From contig CAUJEL010000135.1 of assembly GCA_963169875.1 (NCBI GenBank), positions 1 through 58,887 on the forward strand: a DNA stretch of 58,887 nucleotides. The letters are read 5' to 3'. Both the position numbers and the translations under genes were made by a program. Below, one piece after another: positions 45,420 to 53,462 of the stretch (position 1 is the first letter of the stretch; each line of letters begins with the position of its first letter). Source of the DNA: Candidatus Zhuqueibacterota bacterium. GTDB taxonomy: Bacteria > Zhuqueibacterota > Zhuqueibacteria > Residuimicrobiales > Residuimicrobiaceae. The notes under the pieces were generated by a model. The model saw only the letters and a list, made by a program, of their open reading frames with translations. It did not search any database and had not been told where the DNA came from.

Positions 45420-45610
45420 GAAACCTGCAATGCAAGCAAATTTTCTTATAAAGTCCCGCCTCATCCTGCCATACGGGGATGCGTTCTTGACAATCAGATG
45501 CAGCCTATTGATGCGCCGACCGGGAGATCATCTCATCAAACTCACTCACCTCTTTGAGAGTTGTGGTTGCCTAAAACCGTATTTAAAATAATCAAAATCG
45601 TTCGCTTGAA

Positions 45611-45637
45611 GGCAGGCCGCACAGAAGGCGGCCTGCC
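45611..45637 (-). terminator. Hairpin after the SdrD/GH-like cargo gene
   Basis: GGCAGGCCGC and GCGGCCTGCC form a perfect ten-base-pair stem with a seven-base loop, 22 bases after the stop codon on the minus strand. No immediate T-run follows; TTTT occurs about 14 bases beyond. Confidence 0.55.
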
Positions 45638-45658
45638 TCATACGCAACTCCTCAGATC

Positions 45659-48600
45659 TTATTTCAGCAGCAACATATGCCCGGACCGTTCGAGCTCTCC
45701 GGCGCGCAGGCGATAAAAATACAATCCGCTCGCCATAGCGCTGCTATCCCACACCACCCGGTGCTCGCCGGCGTTCTGAGCTCCATTCACTAAATTTGCC
45801 ACCTCCCGGCCCCGGACATCATACACCGTCAGGCTTACGTATCCATCCTCGGGCAGCTGATAGGCAATGGTCGTTTGCGCATTGAACGGATTCGGATAAT
45901 TATATGCCTTGAATTCCTCCAGCACCTGCGCCAGGGACAAACCATCCTGCTCCCCAGCTGGACGCGCGCCCTTTTTATCTCCGTTATCGACTCCAAACTC
46001 TACCATCTGACGCCAACCACCGCTGGTCCATTTCGGTTCATGGATCAGGAGCTTGACGTAGCGGGCTTTGACCCTGGCATTCAGACGATAGTATCCTGTC
46101 AGGTTGTTATCGCGCACCTTGATCGTGCCGGCGGAGATAAAATCTTCCGTCTTGGTGCCGCTCTGCGACACCAGCACCTCCACGCGGCTGGCCTGGCGCT
46201 CCGGATGCTGGTTATCATCCGTGCCATTGTCTTTTATGATTCTCACATACTCAAATTCATAACATCCCATGTCCGCAAACCGGAACATGCCCCAGGCGGT
46301 TCCATCCATAATATCCCCCTCCGGCTTGGTCGTCACAGTCCCGTCCCAACCCTGGAGATCGCCGTCCACCGCGTTATCCCAGCCCTGTCCCGGATGCGTC
46401 GGACTCCCCTTCACGAACACCAGTTTATTGCCCAGCTTCTGTCCCTCCACATAACTCGCCTGTCCCATCTCCAGGATCGAACAAGCCGTCGAAAAATCGC
46501 GCCGGAAAAAAGCATCCAGGGCATTTTCGATCACATCTTCGGGCAACGGCAACTTGCAGCCATTGTACAAACGCTCAGCGAATGTCAAACCCATGTCACT
46601 GAGGCCTCGCGCGCAAGGCCGACCGCCCTTCCAGGCCATGCCCAAGTCCCGCGTCAGCTTGTAATAGAAATCCTTATACATTTCGGATATATGCACGTGG
46701 CTGCCGCGGTTAAAATCGTTCCAGCTGTGTATCAACAGCATCTCCGCATCCTGCGCCCGCGCCATGTCCCACGTCTGACGGTAAACCTCGCCTCCCTGAC
46801 GATCCATCCAGTGGCCGTTGCCTGCCACCCACTGACGTGCGTCATAGCCGGGCCAGACGCCAGCCACCACCTGTTCCAGGACCATGGTTTGCGCAGCCGC
46901 ATAAAAGTCTTCCAGATAATCCTCGCCCCACTCCATGCCCCCCACATCATCCCAGTGGATCTCCGCTGCCTCGTGATACGGATAGATCCCCTCCACCAGG
47001 CCGGACAAATAACCACTCTCTTTGTCCCAGTTCCACACCAGCTCGACATCAGCCGGCATGATCCGGTCCCGCTCCGCATCGAATACCACCGCATCCAGCC
47101 TGTGTGCCGGACTGTAGACATACAACGGCCGCGGATACTCAGGCCAATCCATCAGTGGCAGGCCCTCGCGGCCATGATAGTAGGCCGGATGCATCAGCAC
47201 CGAATCGGCCAGAAAACGCAGGTTGTCCGGCAATGAACCCGCCGCATTCTCATCATAAGCCACAATGAGTCGGAAATCGAATCCCTGGTTGCCGTATTCC
47301 TGGTACAGCGCTTCGGCTGCATCCAGCAGGCCTTTGACCACGCCCTGCTCATAACTCGCCGGACCATACCATGGCACCACAAACGCGTCGATCTCGGCGC
47401 TCCAGGCGGCGATGATGTGGTGTTTCCACACATCAGCGTCCTGGGCGTGGTACAGCGCCGGACGATTCACTTCGTTCACAGCGGCATAGTCCGCATAGAG
47501 ATCGAATTTCGCCGTGTCAGATATGCCGCCGTGATTCTCCGTGGACCAGTTGCGCAACCGATCCGATGACAGGGAATCCTTGTAAGAGGCCGCGTACCAG
47601 GCCAGAACCGGCTTGCCGCAGCTGAGTTCAACATTGCGGGCGAAGCCGAAATCCACATAGACGATGTTGTCGCCGCCGCTTATGGTGACTTCCCAGTGAT
47701 TATGGCCGCTGGTCATATAAAAACCCGTCGGCAGCGTCGTGGAATCGACCGCCACATAAAAAGTGCCAGCCGGGATGGTTTTGAACAGATATTTGCCATT
47801 GGCATCGGTGCGGACTTTGGAGACGGGATAGCCAAGATCATTATACAGACGCAGAATCACATTGGGCAAGGGTGGTTCATCCGGATCCTGTTCGCCGTCC
47901 TTGTCAACATCATGCCAGAGATAGTCGCCGATGGAGGCCAAAATTTCCGGTGGATAAATGACGCCTCTAATTGGATTGCCGTTGAGATCCTGGCCAAGTA
48001 CATCTTGAAAAAATTTCCAAAAATTAAAATTGCTCAAATCTACACCATGCAACAAAACTGTATATATTCCGGCAGGGAGTTCATCAGCGTGATAGTCCAT
48101 CAGACTGCGGTCAAAGGGCGCCGTGTCGATGCGGAACCGTTCCCATTCTTGATTACCCGAAGGATTTGCGTTGACGTAATGGTTGCCGTTCGGATCTACT
48201 ATTTCATAAAAGATAGAAGGAGGTCTTAAAATGAGCGGAGATGAATGATCATCATTAGGATTGCTGGTCGTATTCCCGTAGCCAATGGCAACACCTTCAT
48301 TGCGCATGCCAGTAGTTGGCGACCAGGGTGGAAAAGAGTCATTGGGTGTATCTGGATCATCCGTGTCTCTGATTGTCCCCGTATAATTGCCATAATCGAA
48401 ATCGCCATCCCATATTTCCAAATACACGACTGGTTTGGGAAGGTAGAGATAAATTTTCCATTCCCCATCATAATTAGTAGGAGTAAGTGTGGGATAATTG
48501 GGATAGATAATGACTCTGTCTTTTACAGATCCCAACATGCCGTTAAAGCCGAGAATCGAATCGGTCAGATGCAGATAACCCTTGACGCGAATTTTAAAAT

Positions 48601-49093
48601 TATTTGTGTTACCAGGATTGTTGGGCACGAGACTTTGCACGACCAGACGATAACAATAATTTCCATTGATCATGCGTGCAATAGCAGGTTGTGGTATCTT
48701 GATGTCGTACCAGGCATTATCAGGCATACTGTCTCCCGGCCACTCCCCAAGGAAGGTCATGCCTGTCCCATTTCCAGAAGCATCCGCGTAGACCTTAAAC
48801 GTAATCGAATAGGGTGGCATACTGTAATGATCACTATCCCAGCAGCCATTTCCCCAATTCCCAAAATGATCCCCATCAAAGATGCCGATTTCCGCCTCAG
48901 GAAGTCCCTGGGCGACCTCGAAACTGATTTGTAAATCCTGACCCGTAATGCTGCTCAGATTGCCACCCGCCATAATGAGCATCTTGCCATCGGTCACATT
49001 GCCCGTAGGCAGATAGGCATAGGACTGGGCGTCAATCGTATTCCAGTTCGCCGCAATAAATAGACACAGCAACGCACACCGTAGCATTCTCAT
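45659..49093 (-). CDS. Secreted protein: SdrD-B domain, GH99/GH71-like barrel, discoidin-like domain, T9SS-type sorting signal
   Basis: This 1144-residue protein has a signal peptide (MRMLRCALLCLFIAANWNTI...A). The first 370 residues are beta-rich and unassigned. An SdrD B-like domain follows (GDYLWHDVDKDGEQDPDEPPLPNV minus its ends, about residues 395-480). Residues about 490-860 read like an endo-mannosidase-type barrel: PVLAWYAASYKDS, FVVPWYGPASYEQG, LIVAYDENAAG and HSWNDFNRGSHVH, where related proteins have a WNEW-type motif. An F5/8-like segment (about 900-1035) precedes NYPNPFNAQTTIAYQLPE and a terminal MLLLK. AGGAGGAG before ATG 49093 fixes the start over ATG 49129. A surface glycosidase is the best guess; the hydrolase assignment is weak. 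Confidence 0.75.
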   Translation of the reverse strand: MRMLRCALLCLFIAANWNTIDAQSYAYLPTGNVTDGKMLIMAGGNLSSITGQDLQISFEVAQGLPEAEIGIFDGDHFGNWGNGCWDSDHYSMPPYSITFKVYADASGNGTGMTFLGEWPGDSMPDNAWYDIKIPQPAIARMINGNYCYRLVVQSLVPNNPGNTNNFKIRVKGYLHLTDSILGFNGMLGSVKDRVIIYPNYPTLTPTNYDGEWKIYLYLPKPVVYLEIWDGDFDYGNYTGTIRDTDDPDTPNDSFPPWSPTTGMRNEGVAIGYGNTTSNPNDDHSSPLILRPPSIFYEIVDPNGNHYVNANPSGNQEWERFRIDTAPFDRSLMDYHADELPAGIYTVLLHGVDLSNFNFWKFFQDVLGQDLNGNPIRGVIYPPEILASIGDYLWHDVDKDGEQDPDEPPLPNVILRLYNDLGYPVSKVRTDANGKYLFKTIPAGTFYVAVDSTTLPTGFYMTSGHNHWEVTISGGDNIVYVDFGFARNVELSCGKPVLAWYAASYKDSLSSDRLRNWSTENHGGISDTAKFDLYADYAAVNEVNRPALYHAQDADVWKHHIIAAWSAEIDAFVVPWYGPASYEQGVVKGLLDAAEALYQEYGNQGFDFRLIVAYDENAAGSLPDNLRFLADSVLMHPAYYHGREGLPLMDWPEYPRPLYVYSPAHRLDAVVFDAERDRIMPADVELVWNWDKESGYLSGLVEGIYPYHEAAEIHWDDVGGMEWGEDYLEDFYAAAQTMVLEQVVAGVWPGYDARQWVAGNGHWMDRQGGEVYRQTWDMARAQDAEMLLIHSWNDFNRGSHVHISEMYKDFYYKLTRDLGMAWKGGRPCARGLSDMGLTFAERLYNGCKLPLPEDVIENALDAFFRRDFSTACSILEMGQASYVEGQKLGNKLVFVKGSPTHPGQGWDNAVDGDLQGWDGTVTTKPEGDIMDGTAWGMFRFADMGCYEFEYVRIIKDNGTDDNQHPERQASRVEVLVSQSGTKTEDFISAGTIKVRDNNLTGYYRLNARVKARYVKLLIHEPKWTSGGWRQMVEFGVDNGDKKGARPAGEQDGLSLAQVLEEFKAYNYPNPFNAQTTIAYQLPEDGYVSLTVYDVRGREVANLVNGAQNAGEHRVVWDSSAMASGLYFYRLRAGELERSGHMLLLK

Positions 49094-49261
49094 GGCCGAT
49101 CTCCTCCTCATGAGAAATCTTGGTACCACTTAATTATTTCTTCCGGGATGCAGACAGGGAACCCGGCCGTCTCACTCACATAGATGGGAATTTAGCAACT
49201 GTAACGCAAAAAGTATACCAAAATTACGATTAGCATCTCAAAGAAAAGCGCACTCTAAGCT

Positions 49262-49284
49262 ATTGTAATAAAATATATTACAAT
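49262..49284. promoter_or_regulatory. Perfect palindrome, operator candidate upstream of the SdrD/GH-like gene
   Basis: ATTGTAATA and TATTACAAT are perfect nine-base arms around the five-base spacer AAATA, about 170-190 bp upstream of the start codon at 49093. Size and symmetry fit a dimeric repressor site. The regulator is not in the window as far as can be told. Confidence 0.5.
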
Positions 49285-49470
49285 TTCCCGTACGCCCGGA
49301 ATCATGGTCTATTGACGAGATGATGACAAAATGTAGTTCCAGGTGTAACTTTTTTGCGACAAATTCACCACCTGGCGCAATAACCACCCAGTTGGCTTTA
49401 TTGTCCACACTCTTTTAAGAGCGCTTCTGAGGTTCTGCAGCTTCAGTGCTTTGTGCCAGACTGCAGCACC

Positions 49471-49506
49471 AATAAAAAAAGCCAGAGGAATATTCCTCTG
49501 GCTTTT
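49471..49506 (-). terminator. Rho-independent terminator (bidirectional)
   Basis: AAAAGCCAGAGGAA and TTCCTCTGGCTTTT form a near-perfect stem. On the minus strand it is followed by a run of T (A-run at 49473-49480 on the plus strand), 26 bases after the stop of the LamG cargo gene. This is the clearest intrinsic terminator in the window. Confidence 0.85.
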
Positions 49507-49531
49507 CGGGTATCAGCAAGTCCGACAGGGG

Positions 49532-52500
49532 CTATTTGAGCATCACCAGCCGCTTGACTTCCGTAAATGAGCCCGCCTGCAGCCGGTAAAAGTACAATCC
49601 GGAAGTGACAGGTTGGCCGCTGTTGTCGTAGCCATCCCAAATCACCCGATGGCTGCCCGCCTCAGCGGGACTGTTCGCCAGCGTTTTAATCAGCCGTCCT
49701 TTTACGTCATATATGTCCAACCTGACCTGGTTGCCGGCCGAACCGGCGGGTACCAGATAGGCAATGGTGGTCGTGGCGTTGAAGGGATTGGGATAATTTT
49801 GTGATAGCGTAAATTGATCAGGCACCGGCTCCAGTTCGGTCAATTCCTCGACGGACAACGGCGCCTTGGTCAGCCGCGCCACCGCGTTCATGGCAACCGG
49901 ACGCTCACAGGCGTACCACAACGGATCCGCATCATCGGGATCAACACTTTTGCCGAGGCGGCCGTTATTGAGCAGCGGCGTGGCATCGTTAGCCACTTGC
50001 CCCGCGCCTTCATCAAAGGTGTAATAAGCCACCAGGCCCGGCGTGTCGAATTTCAGCCGCATGAACATATTGTCGGTGATCTCTTCCAGGGTGCGCGGGA
50101 TATTCCAGATGCGCAGTTCATCGATGAGGCCGGAGTAGTGATATTCATAGATGGTGCCATGCAGTGCGCCGCCGATGATCAAATCGCCGAGGAGATTGCG
50201 CGGCGCGGTCTTGACGTCCTGTGTCGACTCCAGTTCGCCATTGATATACATTTTGGCGCTGACGCCGTCATAGGTGGCAGCCACATGCACCCAGGCATCC
50301 GTGGAAAGCAGCGACGTAGTGGGTCCAAACACATTGCTCCAGCGCGAGCCGCCGGGAATGGCCGTTCGCATGGAGCCGCTGAGGCGGCCGGTATCGCCAT
50401 AGAAGGTCAGGCTGTACTCATCGAACGTGCCTTTTTCGATAAGGCGCCCCCATCCCTGGCTCAATTTGTCCGTCCGCATCCAGAATTCAATGGTCATGGA
50501 TTTGCTGACGTTCAGACTCGCATGGTTGGGCACCTGCACCAGATCATCGACGCCGTCGAACATCAGGGCATAGTTTTCGGGCAAATCGGTGATCTCGAAA
50601 ACCGCATCATTCAGATCAACCGGGATGCCGCTCAGGGTTTCCACGACTTTGATGAAACACTTTTTCGAAGGTGCATCCGGAATGACCCAGGCATACTCAC
50701 CCTCGACCGGAAGGCCCGTCGCAACCGGCGTCCAGGTGAGACCGCTGTCGTTGGAGAAGAACAGATCAACGGAGGTGCCGAAATACTGCGAATTCCAGCG
50801 GATCATCTCCGTCTGTCCCACTTCCCAGATCTCGCCGCCGTTGGGCGCGGTTATGGTGATGCCGGGGAACTCGTCAGCGGGCCGGACGATGGCAAAGAGC
50901 GAATCGCTGACATCGGCCGGGGAACCGGTTGCGGCATCCGCCACCTTGATGAGACACGAATCCGACAGGGTTTTGGGGATCACCCAGTGGAACTTGCCGA
51001 TATCGGGGATGTTATCGGCGATCTGCAGCCAGTTGGCACCGTTGTCATAGCTGCAAAAGACCGAGACATTGCCGTTGTACCAGCCGCTGGTCCAGGTGAT
51101 TTCGGTCGTATCCCTGGCCACCAGCGTCTCCCCGCCATTGGGCGCGGTCACGGTGATCTGCGGCGGCGGATTGGTGATCGAGAAAACCTGAAAATTTTCA
51201 TCCATGGGACAGGTGGTGCCCGTCTCATAGATGCGCACTTTGGCATGGTCGACCAGCGTATCGGGCACCTGCCACATCAGGCTGCCGTCATTTTCAGCTT
51301 GTTTTTGAATGGATGAAAATGTGGCGCCAGCATCCAGCGAATATTCCAGATTGACAAAAGCCCCCACATTCCGGGATTCCCATTTTATTTCATAGAGGCT
51401 GCTGCGCACGAGGTTCACCGGATTATCAGCGACCATCGGCTGGGTAATCTGAATCCATTTATTGGGCTCCGGCTGGTAAAAATTGGGGCGCGGATCATTG
51501 GTGATCGCGACGCGGTCCACGTGCGCAAAGCGCTCGCGGCCACGCAGATGCAGGGTATGCGCGCCCGCGGTGATGGCAAAAGCCGCCGGCACCGCACTGC
51601 CGCGGCTCGACATCGCCTGGGTCCAGTGCCAGCGAATGTCGGCCGGGACTTCGAGCACAAATTCGGGACCGTCATCGATGCGGACAAAGATAGAGTTGCG
51701 CGTTTCGCCGTAGCCCAGCATGCGCGCCCAGATGAAATAGGTCCCGGCATTGGCCACATTGATCGGGATGGAACCGGTGCCTTCGCCGCCGCCGGTGTTT
51801 TTGCTCGAATAGATGAATTGACAGCCAAAGGCTTTGCCGTTGACGCCGGCGAACATGTTCTTGCTCAGCGCCGCCAGCTCAGCCTCGTATTCAGTGACAA
51901 CCGGCACAAAACCGGCACCGGTCCAGGCGATGGGATTATCGCTGGCGTCGAATTGCGCGGCATCCCCCGCCTTGTTAACCCGATACCTGGCCGTGGTCGT
52001 TTCAATGATGGGCACCAGATCATTTTGGCTGCCGATGGCATTGGCGGGATTGGCCAGATTGAGGGCGATGGGCTGCCAGGTGGCGCCGCCGTCCGGACTG
52101 CGATAGAGATCGACATTGGTGATCAGGGGATTGACCGACCACTGCAAATTGACATTGGTGGCCCAGGTGTAGGTGCCGCTGTTGGGCTGCAGCAGATTGT
52201 AGCCGATCGGCGCCGTGGAAACCACCCAGGCCGCATTGGTCGCGCTGACATTGCCATGCAGACCATTGGCAGACTCGGTGGCGAGGGCGCCGCTGCCGTC
52301 ATTCAATTTCCACAAGAACTTTAAACTGCTTTCGCTGCCGGCCATGGGCACACCGCGATTATTACTGATCTGTGAAGCGGAGCGACGAATCGACCAGACG
52401 CGCACCTCATCGATGAGCCCGTTAAAAAATCCGGAATTGGCCCAGGATACGCCGATGTTAAAATTCCGGTCAGTGTTGGCCGGATTAAGCAATCCAAACG

Positions 52501-52966
52501 CGGCGTTGGTGGCTGAGCCCGCCTGAACACCATCAATATACAAAACAGCTGCATAACTCGCACCCGACGGCTGCACCGCCACCGCCACATGGTGCCAGGC
52601 GTTGAGATTGGATACATTGATTACACTGGCGACGGCCACGCTGCCAGAACCCAGAGGATATGCCAGGAACCACAGCCTGAACGCTCCGTAACTGGCATTG
52701 GGAGCAATGTACAGGGCAAAATACCCTTGCCGGTCGACAATACGCCACGATCCAGAGGGCAGGGTTGCGCCTTCCCATTTGATCCAGGCTTCGATGGTAT
52801 AGTTTGTATTCACGGTATTTAAAGCCGCATTGTAGGGGACTATCACCGAATTGCCAGGTCCAGCACCCGCAAAATCGATGCAATGCCCGGCATCGCCCAC
52901 AGCCTGAACCGCTGCCGGCAACATGAGAACAATCGCGATGATCACTGACAATAACACTCTTTTCAT
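49532..52966 (-). CDS. Secreted multi-domain protein: two LamG domains, CBM6-like and Ig-like repeats, T9SS-type sorting signal
   Basis: After a signal peptide (MKRVLLSVIIAIVLMLPAAV...A) comes a LamG/concanavalin-like domain (about residues 25-240; YTIEAWIKWEG, GLIDEVRVWSI). Next are an Ig-like segment (SPDGGATWQPIA), a CBM6-like carbohydrate-binding segment (about 360-500; NAGTYFIWARMLGYG, AGAHTLHLRGRERFAHVDRV in parts), and related Ig-like repeats beginning ITVTAPNGGETL and ITITAPNGGEIW. A second LamG domain (MTIEFWMRTDKL, GLIDELRIWNI) and NYPNPFNATTTIAYLVP...RLVMLK end it. ATG 52966 follows GGAG; the longer frame from 53023 has no leader-like start. A terminator follows the stop. It is probably a surface adhesin or glycan-binding protein; no catalytic domain is evident. 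Confidence 0.88.
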   Translation of the reverse strand: MKRVLLSVIIAIVLMLPAAVQAVGDAGHCIDFAGAGPGNSVIVPYNAALNTVNTNYTIEAWIKWEGATLPSGSWRIVDRQGYFALYIAPNASYGAFRLWFLAYPLGSGSVAVASVINVSNLNAWHHVAVAVQPSGASYAAVLYIDGVQAGSATNAAFGLLNPANTDRNFNIGVSWANSGFFNGLIDEVRVWSIRRSASQISNNRGVPMAGSESSLKFLWKLNDGSGALATESANGLHGNVSATNAAWVVSTAPIGYNLLQPNSGTYTWATNVNLQWSVNPLITNVDLYRSPDGGATWQPIALNLANPANAIGSQNDLVPIIETTTARYRVNKAGDAAQFDASDNPIAWTGAGFVPVVTEYEAELAALSKNMFAGVNGKAFGCQFIYSSKNTGGGEGTGSIPINVANAGTYFIWARMLGYGETRNSIFVRIDDGPEFVLEVPADIRWHWTQAMSSRGSAVPAAFAITAGAHTLHLRGRERFAHVDRVAITNDPRPNFYQPEPNKWIQITQPMVADNPVNLVRSSLYEIKWESRNVGAFVNLEYSLDAGATFSSIQKQAENDGSLMWQVPDTLVDHAKVRIYETGTTCPMDENFQVFSITNPPPQITVTAPNGGETLVARDTTEITWTSGWYNGNVSVFCSYDNGANWLQIADNIPDIGKFHWVIPKTLSDSCLIKVADAATGSPADVSDSLFAIVRPADEFPGITITAPNGGEIWEVGQTEMIRWNSQYFGTSVDLFFSNDSGLTWTPVATGLPVEGEYAWVIPDAPSKKCFIKVVETLSGIPVDLNDAVFEITDLPENYALMFDGVDDLVQVPNHASLNVSKSMTIEFWMRTDKLSQGWGRLIEKGTFDEYSLTFYGDTGRLSGSMRTAIPGGSRWSNVFGPTTSLLSTDAWVHVAATYDGVSAKMYINGELESTQDVKTAPRNLLGDLIIGGALHGTIYEYHYSGLIDELRIWNIPRTLEEITDNMFMRLKFDTPGLVAYYTFDEGAGQVANDATPLLNNGRLGKSVDPDDADPLWYACERPVAMNAVARLTKAPLSVEELTELEPVPDQFTLSQNYPNPFNATTTIAYLVPAGSAGNQVRLDIYDVKGRLIKTLANSPAEAGSHRVIWDGYDNSGQPVTSGLYFYRLQAGSFTEVKRLVMLK

Positions 52967-53351
52967 AACTGCTCCGAATTTGGTTGTGTAGGATGGCACA
53001 CGCCTTTGCACAATACGTAGCAATGCATTTTGCTGAACAGCTCACCTCCACAAATTAGGTTTTTATTCATACAAAAAAGCCATCAAAATATATTCTGATG
53101 AAGAAAAGAAGATAGGATTGGATGGGAATAGCGTTTTTTTGCAGCGCATTCAATACCATGAGGCATGCTAATTTTTCGTTACAGGCCGTTTCCAGGGCAT
53201 AGAGGCTACTTCTGATAGGCTGCCAGGCAGATGAAACGAAGCTTTTTGCGTAAAGGATCAACCCCTGTCAATTTTATTAAATATACGCCATCTTTTTTGG
53301 AAAATCAATAAAAAAATGACAGTATTCATGTGCGTTAACATCATATTTTTC

Positions 53352-53380
53352 TTGCTTTCATGGCTAATAACCTGTATATT
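53352..53380 (+). promoter_or_regulatory. Candidate sigma-70-type promoter of the GxGYxYP gene
   Basis: TTGCTT (53352-53357) and TATATT (53375-53380) are 17 bases apart, about 80 bases before the start codon. A palindrome begins 12 bases after the -10 element, the usual position for a repressor site. Confidence 0.55.
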
Positions 53381-53391
53381 TTTTAATCAAT

Positions 53392-53405
53392 AGATACAAG
53401 TATCT
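53392..53405. promoter_or_regulatory. Palindrome AGATAC-AA-GTATCT, operator candidate
   Basis: A perfect inverted repeat with six-base arms at the expected transcription start of the GxGYxYP gene. A similar GATAC...GTATC element precedes the peptidase/propeller gene at 4620. Confidence 0.45.
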
Positions 53406-53462
53406 ACAGAGAAGACTTGTCATTCATCTTCGCGTGGACTTTTTTTTCCTGGGAACCGAATC

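Larger units (their letters stand above)
45168..45658. other. Intergenic region: right direct repeat and terminator hairpin
   Basis: No gene is supported. It contains the right direct repeat (45252-45419) and the hairpin at 45611-45637 that follows the stop of the SdrD/GH-like cargo gene. The 45420-45600 stretch shows nothing recognisable. Confidence 0.5.
49094..49531. other. AT-rich intergenic region with operator candidate and terminator
   Basis: It lies between two minus-strand cargo genes and contains no gene. The palindrome at 49262-49284 is upstream of the 49093 start, and a classical terminator for the preceding gene is at 49471-49506. Confidence 0.6.
52967..53462. other. Divergent intergenic region
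   Basis: It separates the minus-strand LamG gene from the plus-strand GxGYxYP gene and codes for nothing recognisable. A good plus-strand promoter and a palindrome lie at 53352-53405. A minus-strand TTGACA near 53270 has no -10 at the right distance. Confidence 0.5.

Noticed and set aside
45875-47236. Open frame of about 453 codons antisense to the SdrD/GH-like cargo gene
   Set aside because: No domain and no ribosome-binding site; the sense gene is well supported.
49814-51316. Open frame of about 500 codons antisense to the LamG cargo gene
   Set aside because: The sense strand encodes clear LamG and Ig-like domains; the antisense frame is a composition artefact.
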